A stretch of DNA of 64,000 nucleotides from Apostichopus japonicus (taxonomy: Eukaryota; Echinodermata; Holothuroidea; Aspidochirotida; Stichopodidae), in the NCBI RefSeq assembly GCF_037975245.1, contig NC_092582.1:15517077-15581076 (forward strand), read 5' to 3'. The notes beneath the pieces are model-generated. The model worked only from the letters and a program-made list of their open reading frames with translations, ran no database searches and had not been told where the DNA came from. This document shows, piece after piece, positions 38,501 through 47,489 of this stretch. The translations under genes and the position numbers were made by a program. The first letter of the stretch is position 1; every line of letters begins with the position of its first letter.

Positions 38501-40018
38501 TGTCACAAATGCTGTAAGTGGTTGACTCTTTGGGTCGATGTATCCCTGGTGATAAGCACGACCTTGATCGAGAGTGCTAAACCAGGAGCTACCTTTCAGG
38601 CCATCAAGGATATCCTGGATTCTTGGAATTGGTTGACGATCATCAACTGTTTTACGGTTCAATTCTCTATAGTCGACACATAGGCGTAACGACCCGTCAC
38701 GCTTTCTGACGCAGACCACAGGTGAAGAGTAATTAGACTTCGACTTTGTTATCCAGTCCCTTGCTAGAAGGTCTTCCAAGTATTCCTTAACTTCTTTGAA
38801 AAGTGGACGTGGAATACTTGCATAATTCTTCTGGACTGGTTCTGGATCATTTAAATTAATTTTCATCTTCAGGTCGGGACAATTTCCTGTATCCATGGAA
38901 TCCTGTGAAAATGCTCTACATTCTTTCTTCAGCATTTTCTCTGCAGCATCTTGTTGCATTGGTGTGAGACATGTGAAGTCCACCTCTGGACACCACTCGT
39001 CAACATCTTCACTGGACTGATCACTAGTCACATTAGCATTTTGTACAGAGTTATCCAATGTATTTACGTCTAAAGACATACAATCTCCATGTAGGGTGGC
39101 CTCATCTGCGTGTCTGCCATTAGCCACCTTACCAATGTACCGGAATGGCTCAATGTTTCCGATAACCGTACGTCTTGGCAACTGTATGTCATGGTTAGTA
39201 GAGTTGAAAACTGGTAGCATAACACAACGTCTTTGTGGCATTTTGACTACCGTCTCAGGTATGAGCAGCCCCTCTGGTACAGAAGTCGCAGGTGTTGGTA
39301 CAAATACACCCTCGGTTCCTCCCATAACTCTCTGATGATTCAGTTGACATTTTGTTATGCATTCCACATCTCTCCATTCCCTAGGCGGTATCAGTGTATA
39401 CAGGTTTGGGGTTTTTACATCTACTGTGTCTTCATCCATGCCAGCCTCAATTAACCTTACCAAGGCTTCAACATCCTGTTTCTTTTTCCCTGGAATTGCT
39501 TGCACAAGGGTACTTATCTTAGAGCCTTTCTGGCAGTTTCCCATGAGATGTTCAATGACATTGTACCCAATCAATGGTGACTTCATACTCCCAGGATACA
39601 CCAACATTGGAACCCCAAGACTCTTGGTTCCAATGCGAAGGTCCACTAGGATCCACCCAAGGTATGGCATCTCTATCTCATTTGCAGCCTTTAAATCAAG
39701 ATGTTGTCCTTCTAGGAGCTCTTCAACTGGTCTTATTTCGGCATGAGGAAGGTGACATTTGACCCAACTGTCCGAGACTAAAGATACTGCTGAACCTGTA
39801 TCCCACAGCAGTTCACTATCAATCCCGTTGAGGGTTCCATTAACAACGCACCTTTCACCCACTAGGTCAACAATCTTCTCTCTCTTCTTTCGAGACCAAT
39901 CGTTATTCATAGCAACCTGTCTAAGCAAGTCGGGACATTCCAGTCCATTTACATTTACTGCATGGACATCGCCTGAGGTCCCTTCTCGTCCCCCAGAGGA
40001 GACCTGTTGGCGTTTCCC
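35510..40018 (-). CDS. pol: Gypsy pol polyprotein (PR-RT-RNaseH-IN)
   Basis: The pol frame is open from 40024 down to the stop at 35510, with no ATG at its head. It lies in the -1 frame relative to gag and overlaps gag by about 70 bases. Numbering from the TTG codon at 39928: aspartic protease DTGS (43-46); reverse transcriptase (about 375-565) with YLDD at 516-519; RNase H (about 675-805) with D689 and D757; integrase HHCC zinc module (about 952-990); integrase catalytic core with D1019, D1078 and E1114, an exact DD35E spacing; and a GPY/F-like stretch near 1250. The C-terminus carries a 13-residue tandem duplication (plus 35682-35759). No stop or frameshift interrupts it, so it may be active. 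I found no env. Confidence 0.95.
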   Translation of the reverse strand, partial: GKRQQVSSGGREGTSGDVHAVNVNGLECPDLLRQVAMNNDWSRKKREKIVDLVGERCVVNGTLNGIDSELLWDTGSAVSLVSDSWVKCHLPHAEIRPVEELLEGQHLDLKAANEIEMPYLGWILVDLRIGTKSLGVPMLVYPGSMKSPLIGYNVIEHLMGNCQKGSKISTLVQAIPGKKKQDVEALVRLIEAGMDEDTVDVKTPNLYTLIPPREWRDVECITKCQLNHQRVMGGTEGVFVPTPATSVPEGLLIPETVVKMPQRRCVMLPVFNSTNHDIQLPRRTVIGNIEPFRYIGKVANGRHADEATLHGDCMSLDVNTLDNSVQNANVTSDQSSEDVDEWCPEVDFTCLTPMQQDAAEKMLKKECRAFSQDSMDTGNCPDLKMKINLNDPEPVQKNYASIPRPLFKEVKEYLEDLLARDWITKSKSNYSSPVVCVRKRDGSLRLCVDYRELNRKTVDDRQPIPRIQDILDGLKGSSWFSTLDQGRAYHQGYIDPKSQPLTAFVTPWGLHEWKRIPFGLKNAPAEFQRYMEGCLDGLNNDICFVYLDDVLVHGSTFKEHLENLKKVLARLQQHGIKLKASKCKLFQKQVRYLGRLVTEEGHKLDPADLEPVLSLKDKKPSTVGELRKMLGFIGYYRSYIQNFSAIASPLFKLLQKEKGSTQKPSCRNQRKNNHLPNSNQKIAWTEEHQGILCSLIDLLTRQPVMAFPDFSKPYILHTDASLMGLGAVLYQEQEGKLRVIAYASRTLSAPEKNYHSTKLEFLALKWAVTERFRDYLTYAKYFVVYTDNNPLTYIMTTARLNATGQRWVSDLASFRFDIKYRPGHSNQDADVLSRMPLETDINEYIQECTAEVPGCALQTISECAAANVEGTFVYADSLTADIDLCNIMNLTTDHKVSLIELKELKAAQANDPVIGKVLEYMEKGTKPTYKERKDEDPDVRALLNKWGELIVTTEGVLKRVTANREQLILPSKYKSMVLKQLHNEMCHVGVERTLDLVRERFYWAHMAKEVEFYVRKQCQCIKQKKPARHVKSPLVPIVTKEPFELVSIDYLHLEKSKGGYEYILVVVDHFTRFAQAYATKRKTALAAADHLFNDFFLKFGFPKRLHHDQGKEFENQLFTRLQQLSGVGHSRTTPYHPQGNGQVERLNRTLLNMLRSMTEQQRFNWKDSLRKCMHAYNCTKSEGTGYSPFFLMFGRTPRLPVDIAFGLKGDETTRTQNETTGDQRETYAEKWRNKMKEAYKIAAQHAKKQSDRAKQRLDKKGHNVALHSGDRVLVKNLARVEGPGKLRPFWEEQVYVVTKQLPDIPVYEVRPESNRGRIRVLHRNLLLPCDALLPADNTPRRIAKKASSKNRRTTDIVEGSTNSSSDDEWVPDRFAGYPYQRVDQEGVQGGDLHRRGRRSEVDVGGDQVEIDNQSNSAGEQEICDPPEQPGQNLEICDPPEQPGQNLRPQRVKQGKKVLTYDNLGNPTWVRQEPHVCYLYKYIQPVECTKPNYLGNIYSKSLI
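35682..35759 (-). repeat. In-frame 39-bp tandem duplication in pol
   Basis: Two adjacent identical 39-bp units encode the peptide [13 protein letters not shown] twice, near the C-terminus after the integrase. The length is a multiple of three, so the frame is kept. Confidence 0.9.
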
Positions 40019-41058
40019 TGTTGCTTACCTGCCAAACATCCCCTGGATAAGTGACCAAATTTACCACATTTATAACAGTGGCGGCAACTGTCTCCTATAC
40101 CATCCTGTTGACAATCGGAGCATCCCCGGGGCCTCCTCTCAAACGTTTTCGCCCTTCCCCTTTCTGTTATGGCCTTGTGTATTTCAGCCACTTGTGTCTT
40201 CAATAGTTGTACCTCTTCGTACAAGTTTGGGCTCTTCTCTTTCTTTACTTTGGGTTTGTGTCGGTCATTACCTGTCATTTCAACTGAAGCTGTGACAGGC
40301 TTCTTCAGTTGCATCTTTCTCGCCCTTTCTGCCTCGGAATGGGATGCTTGGTTTACCCTCTCCAGGAGGTCTTCCTCGCTGCATTTGTTGCTGGAGAAGG
40401 CATTCTTTACCTCCTGTCTAACTTCCGCATTCGACAACCCAGTTGACACTGCATGTTCAAACATTGACTCTACAAGGGTTTGGTCATATTTGAATTTGGC
40501 ATTTGCTTCTTTTGATGCGAAGAGTACTCTCTGCTTCAACGCCAGGGCACGGAGGACAAAATTCTGGGCCGTCTCAATTCTACCCTGTGATATACCACAT
40601 AGCTCCTGATACAGTTCAGTTGCTCCCCGCTCCTGAAAGTGAGCCCTCAGCAGACGTCTGGTAATGGGAAGGTCTAAGTCGTCCCGTCCCTCCAAGTAGT
40701 CCCTTAGCTGTAAACCAGGTGTAACAGCCCTAACTACAGCCTCTACAATTTCTTTCTCAGGATACCCTCTTTTAAGTCCACTGTCAATCTGGTGGACCAG
40801 AGACATGAATGCTAGCTTGTCACGTTGCCCAGGGTCCCCGATCTGTCCTTGTATCTTGAACTCTTTCTTGTATGGCAGAGCATGATCTGTGGGAGGGTGA
40901 CTTTCCTTCTCAGAGGTTGACGTGGTCACTTTTAGTTCCCCTAGACATCTTTCAAACTCTGCTTCCAAGTCCTTGAGCTTCCGCTCATACATCTTTACTG
41001 TTTCCCTCATATCCGTTTCAGCGGCATCATCGGCTGAGGTGCTTTGGTCCGTCTCCAT
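39955..41058 (-). CDS. gag: Gypsy Gag
   Basis: Structural protein of the retrotransposon particle, 367 residues, complete ATG to TAA. The N-terminal half is charged and helical. Near residue 330 there is one CCHC zinc knuckle, [14 protein letters not shown] (C-x2-C-x4-H-x4-C), which binds RNA. A Cys-rich stretch (CSDCQQ...CRHC) lies just before it. The 3' end overlaps the pol frame, with the slippery heptamer at 40012-40018. Confidence 0.93.
   Translation of the reverse strand: METDQSTSADDAAETDMRETVKMYERKLKDLEAEFERCLGELKVTTSTSEKESHPPTDHALPYKKEFKIQGQIGDPGQRDKLAFMSLVHQIDSGLKRGYPEKEIVEAVVRAVTPGLQLRDYLEGRDDLDLPITRRLLRAHFQERGATELYQELCGISQGRIETAQNFVLRALALKQRVLFASKEANAKFKYDQTLVESMFEHAVSTGLSNAEVRQEVKNAFSSNKCSEEDLLERVNQASHSEAERARKMQLKKPVTASVEMTGNDRHKPKVKKEKSPNLYEEVQLLKTQVAEIHKAITERGRAKTFERRPRGCSDCQQDGIGDSCRHCYKCGKFGHLSRGCLAGKQQGNANRSPLGDEKGPQAMSMQ
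40012..40018 (-). promoter_or_regulatory. -1 ribosomal frameshift heptamer GGGAAAC
   Basis: In the gag frame the codons read ..G GGA AAC, the canonical X XXY YYZ pattern. A -1 slip here enters the pol frame, which has its upstream stop (TAA) only at about 40025-40027. It sits 20 codons before the gag stop. I did not confirm a downstream pseudoknot. Confidence 0.8.
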
Positions 41059-41084
41059 CGTGGTCTAATCTAGTGGTTACTTCA

Positions 41085-41102
41085 GTCCTGGCAGGGTCGC
41101 CA
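41085..41102 (-). other. Primer-binding site candidate
   Basis: On the element strand TGGCGACCCTGCCAGGA begins three bases after the 5' LTR. The TGG start fits pairing with a tRNA CCA end. I could not name the tRNA. Confidence 0.65.
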
Positions 41103-41105
41103 ATT

Positions 41106-41280
41106 TGTTAAGACCAGGATCTCTGTGAGACGGAGAGAGGAAAAACCAGTTTTAATTTAGTTGTAACGAGTTAAGGCACATGTTAATCAATCGCTGAGGC
41201 TCCGCCCACCATACGCGCTATTGAACGCCAAAACAAACAACAAAATTTTGGGTAGGGCACCGCTAATCATACCCATAACA
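41106..41280 (-). repeat. 5' LTR of the gypsy element
   Basis: 175 bp, with one visible base difference from the other LTR. It would carry promoter and the start of the RNA on the minus strand. Confidence 0.93.
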
Positions 41281-41450
41281 TAAAGCATACGGGAGGGGGG
41301 GGGGGTTGAGCGATCACCGACATCTCACATAAAGGTCGTCATCAATTTTTTTTTTTTTTTTTTTTTTGCTAAACTTTTTTTTTTTTGGTGACGGCCAATA
41401 GGGGGGGGCGCGCGCCTGTTGCGCCCCCCCTGGATACGCCCCTGCGTATG

Positions 41451-42794
41451 GGTAGAAAGAGAGGAAGAGAGAAATGGTACACTTCATAAGAAAAGTCACC
41501 CAAGGTAGAGCCCAGGCATGAACTGGATCCACACTCAATCTCTAGTCCCCCAACATATCGAATGGTCATGACGATTTCACGTCAATAAAATAATAAAAAA
41601 CGATAAGTTCTTTATCTGATGTCATACGATGAAACGTAATATATTATTTTTCTATTACGCCTCCCATCTATACTGACAATTTCGAAGCGCTTTGTGAAAT
41701 ACAAAATCTAAAAGAGCTTGACGAAATACAAAAACAGGAAAAAGAAAGCAAAAACCCCTTTCCTCCTTCACACAAACAGAAGACATAAGAACAATTGTTG
41801 TACAACTAGAAAGACGTACAGATTTAGCATGCGCGCATGCACTCTCAACCCAGTTCCCGTATGTTAACATACACAATTGGGACTGTAACCACATAACAAA
41901 TCGGTACATTGCTTGTTCATCACTTGATTCGAGTTCGTTTGTAACAATTGATTGACCTCATTTCAGCTTTTTCTTTTCAATGAAGGCAAGTTGGCACAAC
42001 TTTGCAATGCTTATACCACTGTCTACTGCACTCGGTTATCATGCTTCAAAGCATGAGGTCTGACAGTATTAACAGTTACTCTCATTTTCTGATATAAATA
42101 CATATAAACACTACGTGTGTATGGGAATCCGTTTTAAGTTTATTCGTGAATTGGTAATATCAGCGAAACATTGTTGATATCATGAAATCATTTACGGACC
42201 TCAGCAAATATTTGGTGATATCAACAATTAATTCATGATATCAACAATTTGGCGAAAAAAGAAAAACGGCTTGCCATACGTGCACATCTCAAAAGTAGGG
42301 TATTTCCCGTATAATTTGTACACACGCCTTCTGCGTGCAGAATGCCGACTGCAGTAATATATACCATATATACACACACAACAGCCATACAACAGCCAAT
42401 GCTAGTTGACTACGGGTTCCTGTACCACTCTACCAGGAAAGCAACTGATTATGGGACATTATCCTCTCACCAAGCACATAAACATCTTTGCAAGATTCCA
42501 TGGCCTTTGGTACAACTAAGTGAATTATTCCCTTTAGCACCGATTTGGCTAGACCTAACGTAGATAGCCTGACGCTAGTGTAGCCTAACCAAAGAACTAA
42601 AAGGGCCTAAGCTAGGCCTGTCTTCTGAGAAGGCTGTGTGGCGTATTTACACACAACATATAATAATACCAGGCTTCTTTACCATTACACTGTTCTGTAA
42701 AAATAAATATAGTACTTGAGCTACAAGTACAACCGAGCAGTTCTTGTTTGGATCCTTGTTGTACACAGTAACTGCCACTGAAAGCCACAATATC
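41451..42794. other. ACLY upstream region, unit 1
   Basis: Presumed promoter and 5' UTR region of the orphan ACLY exon. It includes the palindromic MITE at 42113-42281. An untranslated first exon cannot be excluded. No other gene is supported. Confidence 0.5.
42113..42281. mobile_element. MITE with ACGTAYGGCAAGCCGTTTT-type ends, unit 1
   Basis: About 169 bp with long inverted ends (GAATCCGTTTT... and ...AAAACGGCTTGCCATACGT). The interior is made of repeated TGATATCAACAAT and TTGTTGATATCAT blocks in both orientations. The same element is present in unit 2 (61738-61906), so it predates the duplication. Confidence 0.65.
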
Positions 42795-42965
42795 ATGTCA
42801 GGTGTTGGAGGTAGTATGATAACTGAAGCCAATGGGAAGGGCATTCTGTACATGCATCTTTCACACCTCATGGTGAAACCAGACTGTATAAGCTTGCACA
42901 AGGAAAGCATTATAGGTGGAACTTGCCATGAAGTTCTTCATCAGCATACATGGCTGAAGGAAAAG
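42795..42965 (+). pseudogene. ACLY: ATP-citrate lyase first coding exon, orphaned copy
   Basis: 57 codons from ATG to a GT donor at 42966, phase 0. It is the counterpart of exon 62415-62585, which continues to an unmistakable ACLY exon. Here the downstream sequence switches from ACLY intron 1 to GCLM exon 2 at 43585, so no ACLY exon 2 follows. The frame is open. If the promoter fires, splicing would run into GCLM exons 3-5 of unit 2; joining to exon 3 (44365) reads TTC TGA, an immediate stop. It is best read as a 5' gene fragment. Confidence 0.75.
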
Positions 42966-43584
42966 GTAACTGACTGCTTGAAATGGTTATAACCCTAAGT
43001 AATAGTTAAGAAACACTTTGCTGTCATTTATGCAGGCTAAACCTAAAAAAACCTGAACCAATTAATTGAAGTAAAACTATGTTAATAGGATGTTGTGTCC
43101 CGCTAGTTCTCAGTATAGGTATAATGATGTCATACAGTACAACTATTCCGCAAAGAAATCCCAAATGCTATTGTCAATGCAGAACAAATTTATATACAGT
43201 TTGAACAGTTTGCGGGGAGCATTCTTTTCCAACGTAAGATTTAAGAATGAATTTTTATCATGTCGGCAAATAGACAAATCCAAAAAATACATCTTTGCTA
43301 ATTACATTATTGTTTTCTGGGTAAAAGTTGAAGATATCCGTTATTGCATCATGTATGCTATTCGTCATGGAACACTGTATTATGACTGGGTTGTACTTTG
43401 AGTCACAGGGGCCATGGTCTGACAGTCAGTCATACAATTGACAACTGGCTATATACTAGGTAGTTTTGAAATAAATATGTTTGGTATAGCTGTAAAGTGT
43501 CAAATTGATTAAAGAACACCTGATTTGTTTGTAATTATATTATTTCATTCATTCATTCATCCATTTTGCCATGAGTATAAATAA

Positions 43585-46500
43585 TGTAATGCAGACCCAG
43601 AAGTAATTGTTGATGCTATTCATAGAGGTACAATGATATTGCCAATAACTCTACGAAAGATTCTGAAAGCTTTTATTTGGTCATCAGTTTGGCTACTAGC
43701 AGTATGGCCACTAGATCTATGCTAGAAACACAAATAATGGTCACTCATCCACTTTTTAAATATTGTTGCATTAATGATCTTATATTGAACAAATAAATAA
43801 TGGGTTTGTTGTATTTCTGTCCTTTGTGTCATTTAGCACATTTGAGGTATCACATTTCTATCTCCAGTTGATGTTTGATGATGAAGACTAGAACTGTTAT
43901 AATTAAAATGAAGCTGAAAGATTTCTCATTGAAGGAATTGTGTCTAAGGAATTAGTAGGAATCATAGTTGATAGTTCAGTAATCGTTCTTATTGATTACC
44001 CATAAAATTATCCTAAAAAGTCTGAAAATGTAACATTTTCAGTGTTTCACATCCTAAACACTGAAGTGGTTTTAACTTTTTTTGTTCGCTTTTTTGGTCT
44101 ATGTGATGCCATAATCGTGTTTCACCTTGTGTACACAAACTACCTTACACTAATGAATTAATTGACAAGTATAAAGATTTGCAATAGAATGTAGTACAGT
44201 AGTGTCATATTTTTTTAGTTCCATTCCCAAGCAATGGCCATTGATTAGCACTATTTACCCAAGGTGCAAGTCACTGTCCGTGGCTAAGAGTATTTTGTGA
44301 ATTATGAAGAAGTCTTTTCCACAAGCAAGACTTGATTGCCCACTCTTTACAATTTTTCTTGCAGTTCTGAAAGAATTAGATACAGACATAATCGATGTGC
44401 TGCTTCTCTCCGTCTCTGAGAAACCAAATGTAATTGAAACATTCCACATGGATCACTTGAAGACACTCTGGTCAGTCCTGGAGAGGATGGTGGACAAAGG
44501 TCAGATTAAGACCTTGGGTGTCTGTGACCTTGAGAAACCAGCGTTGGAAGAGCTATATAACTGGGCCAAGGTAAAAGTCGACTACAGAAATTAGGCTAAA
44601 ATATATGAAACTTTGCGTTGCGGCTAAGAAATTTTCAAAGCTTTTCATTTTGGAATTTTGAGCCCATTGCTAAAAGATGCAGGTGCCTTGAATGGCATAT
44701 ATGTTGGTTCTTAAGTAGGTAAAGATCAATTTATCAAATAAGTGCCTAGATATATTTCCTTTCAACTTGTATACTGGTGCTCAGTCAATGAAATTGAACA
44801 AATTTCATGGCTTTGATTATTATAAAATCCTTTGTTTACCAGTTCAGGTTAGTGTTTGGTGCAAGTTAGGTCATAAGAACACTGGTCTGACAAGGTAATA
44901 CTTCCATGCATGGTTGGACAGCCAACTTTTAGTACAGTACTGTACTTTTAACTATGAAATCAAACCATGTTAACAATGTATCACCCTTGTAGGTTTCCAC
45001 TCCACTGGCTCCAGTGCAGATTTCATACTTGTTTTTGAAGAAGTCACATTCTTAATGTCTTTCAATCGTATGTTGATTCTGATACCAGTAATATTGCAAT
45101 AACATGTGTGAAAAAGACCCCATATATATTTTGTTTTGGCAAATAGATCATGTTGATTTTTTCTATCCTTCTCTCTAGGTCAAACCAAGTATCGATCAAG
45201 TAAACGAGGTATCCTCTTGCATCATTCCTCCAGACCTCAATGCTTTTTCCAAAGAGAAGAAAATCCAGCTGCTCACACATGGGGATGCATTAGGTAAGTG
45301 TGAAAAAGTGGCAACCATTGATGCAGTCAGGTTCAGGGTCATTTCGAGGACCAAGCAAATCTAGGAAAAGTGAATACACTTTAATCACAATACCTTGAGA
45401 AGAAAAATTTAAGCATATCTCTTACTTGGTATTTGAATGCCTGATATCGAGTAACTATCGTTATTTTTATATCGTGGCTCCCCCACAGGGAGAATGAGAT
45501 ATTATAGTCTGTTATTCATCGGAGCCTAGTAAGGCTATCTCAGTTGCCATAGCAAGAATGCCAAGGTAAACATTTAATATTCCTGAGTAGCCAGTGCCTT
45601 GGAGGAGGGGGGGTGGGCCACCCATGGTGGGGTGACGGGACGTCCACAGCTTCGGGGAAGGGTAATGATCTGTCTGTCTGAGTGTTTATGTGTGTCTGTT
45701 ACATCTGCAAGTTTTTTTCAACAACTCCTATAAGGCTATACTGATTTTCTTCACACCTGGAAGGAAGGTGCCCCATTATTGGGTATTTTGCAGACCCTCT
45801 GAATGAAAGGTCAAAGATCAGAGGTCAAATTAAGTGAAAAGTGATTTTGTTTGTTTTTGCTTTTACTTCAAGGGGCAATATTGAAATGTCCACAACCTTT
45901 AAGGTTTAATGGGAATGTCAAGTACTATCAAAATGTGTGTTTCCATGTAATGGAGGTCAGAGGTTCAATGGTTACTATGCATATCTAAATGCAATTTTGT
46001 GTAAAACACTCCTCCTTAATGGTCAGAGGGGAAGGTCAAATAAAGGCAAAAACTCACTTTTTGCTATAACTTCAAGGGAGAACAGTGAACTGGCTTGAAA
46101 CCCTAACAAGAATAATTGGTATGTCAAGTACTATAAAAATATGTGGTAACCATGGCAACTGATAAAAGGCCAATAAAAGGTCAAAATTCACTTTCAAGTT
46201 GTGCAAAAAAGCTACTTTTGCTGTAACTCGATGGGGGAGCATTGAATGAACTTACAAGCTCCATGACTATGATGGGCATGTCAGAATATCTTCAGACAAT
46301 GAGGTCAAAGGGGGACATTGAGGTCAAAGGGGACCTTCACATGAAAACAAGGAATTCGCTTGATTGGAACCATCAAAGGTATAATCAAGATATTAGATGC
46401 AAGACTACTGTAGCTCTTATGTACACAGAACGAAGGAGATCAGTCAACATGCCTGCCGGCACGTGCATTGTTTTGACAATATGGTTCTTGCAGTGTGTCC

Positions 46501-47489
46501 ACATATACCCTTGTATCAGGAAACCAACTTGCACAAGTGTATAACAGGCACATATTCTTGTGACAGTGGTCTTTCCCTGAAACTGCTTTGCCTTGTTGCT
46601 TGAAGATGGCGATCAAAAAAACTAGTTTTCTTTGTAGTATAGATAGAGAACTGTAAGAGCAGGTCAACGCAATAAATTAGGCACAATTCAGAAGACAAGA
46701 TGTATTGATGGCAATAGACTTCTGACTTTTATACAAGTTCCTAAACATGAAAAGGTGAAGCCAATGCACACAGACAGATGCCCAAAGACTTACAGCACTT
46801 TCCTGTACAATTTGATTGAAGAAATCTAGAGTGCGTATGTGCGTGTATTTGGCTGATCTTAATAGCCATATTTCCAAAATTAATTCTTCAGTTTGGTAGG
46901 AAGATCCCTTGTGATAGGGATTTATTTATGTCTTGTGGACCTTCAGAAGGAAAGGTCAGAGTTCAAAGGTCGATTGAATCGAAAAGCGGCTCTTTGCTAT
47001 GAAAGGTACAATGACAAGTTGCCATAGATTTGCAACATTCACAAGTTCAGTATTATCAAAATACACAGTCACCATGACTACTGCCGTGAAAAGACTGAAA
47101 AAAATGCTGTTTTGTTCAGTGTGGAGTTTGTGACTGAGGTGTGCGAAGTTTTGAACATACTCCCGTACTTAATAATCCAATAATGTTTTATGACACACAT
47201 ACTTATAGCGAAATGAAAAAAACCCCACACACATTCAAGTTAGGACATTTAACATAGGAACACCCACTGCAAAACATGCAACAAAATTGTACACTCTCTT
47301 TTTCTTTATTCAGAAATTCTACCAGCCGAAGATTTTCAGGAGCTGATGAAGGAATCCTTTTCCGATTTGGATGCCCAAGGCTGGCATACGAGCTGGGTCC
47401 TGAGGTACACCGCCCTCATAAGGTGTAGGGGAGTGATCACACGTAAAGGCTACACAGTCAGGGCACAAAGGAACCTGAATAACATCTAA
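43585..47489 (+). pseudogene. GCLM: GCLM copy 2, 5'-truncated
   Basis: Exon 1 and the first 165 bases of exon 2 are missing. Retained pieces: exon 2 remnant 43585-43627, exon 3 44365-44570, exon 4 45179-45293, exon 5 47314-47489 with TAA. All keep intact splice sites and frame. Exon 3 looks identical to copy 1. Exon 4 has one Cys to Ser change (EVSSCII), and exon 5 differs only silently. There is no start codon in the right frame before exon 3 apart from intronic ATGs. The N-terminal region needed for the fold is gone, so a normal GCLM is not expected. Confidence 0.85.
45670..47110 (+). repeat. Degenerate tandem array in GCLM intron 4, unit 2
   Basis: Counterpart of the array at 19441-20880, with nearly the same sequence. 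Confidence 0.5.

Larger units (their letters stand above)
34614..41280 (-). mobile_element. Ty3/gypsy LTR retrotransposon, near-intact, 6.67 kb
   Basis: Two direct LTRs of 175 bp (34614-34788, 41106-41280) start TGTTA and end TAACA; I find one difference between them (at about 34719 versus 41211). A 4-bp target duplication TAAA flanks the element (34610-34613, 41281-41284). Order on the minus strand is 5' LTR, primer-binding site, gag, pol (protease, RT, RNase H, integrase), polypurine tract, 3' LTR. RT-before-integrase order gives Ty3/gypsy. There is no env-like frame in the 720 bp between pol and the 3' LTR. The near-identical LTRs and open frames mark a recent insertion. Confidence 0.95.
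33425..41444. mobile_element. hAT-like DNA element enclosing nested insertions
   Basis: Terminal inverted repeats CAGGGGCGTATCCAGG (33425-33440) and CCTGGATACGCCCCTG (41429-41444) are perfect. They are flanked by the 6-bp direct repeat CGTATG (33419-33424 and 41445-41450). The uninterrupted site is seen in unit 2 (about 61000) and in both FMO last exons. Without the nested MITE and the LTR element the original insert is about 0.5 kb and non-autonomous. The terminal sequence looks hAT-like, but a 6-bp duplication is short for hAT, so superfamily is tentative. Confidence 0.8.
17168..43584 (+). repeat. Duplicated block, unit 1 (26.4 kb)
   Basis: It runs from GCLM exon 2 (TGTAATGCAGACCC at 17168) through FMO and the FMO relic to ACLY intron 1. 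The same order recurs in unit 2 (43585-63324) in the same orientation. Unit 1 is longer mainly because it contains the 8.0-kb nested transposon stack at 33425-41444, plus a LINE tail near 22.7 kb. Confidence 0.95.

Noticed and set aside
37344-39762. Many plus-strand open frames of 60-134 codons
   Set aside because: They are antisense shadows of gypsy pol.
42744-42992. Start of the orphan ACLY exon at an upstream in-frame codon
   Set aside because: The upstream codons have no ATG with good context and no match; the ATG at 42795 aligns with the family start.
43304-44594. A functional in-frame ACLY-GCLM fusion protein
   Set aside because: Donor phase 0 meets acceptor phase 1; the second codon is TGA.
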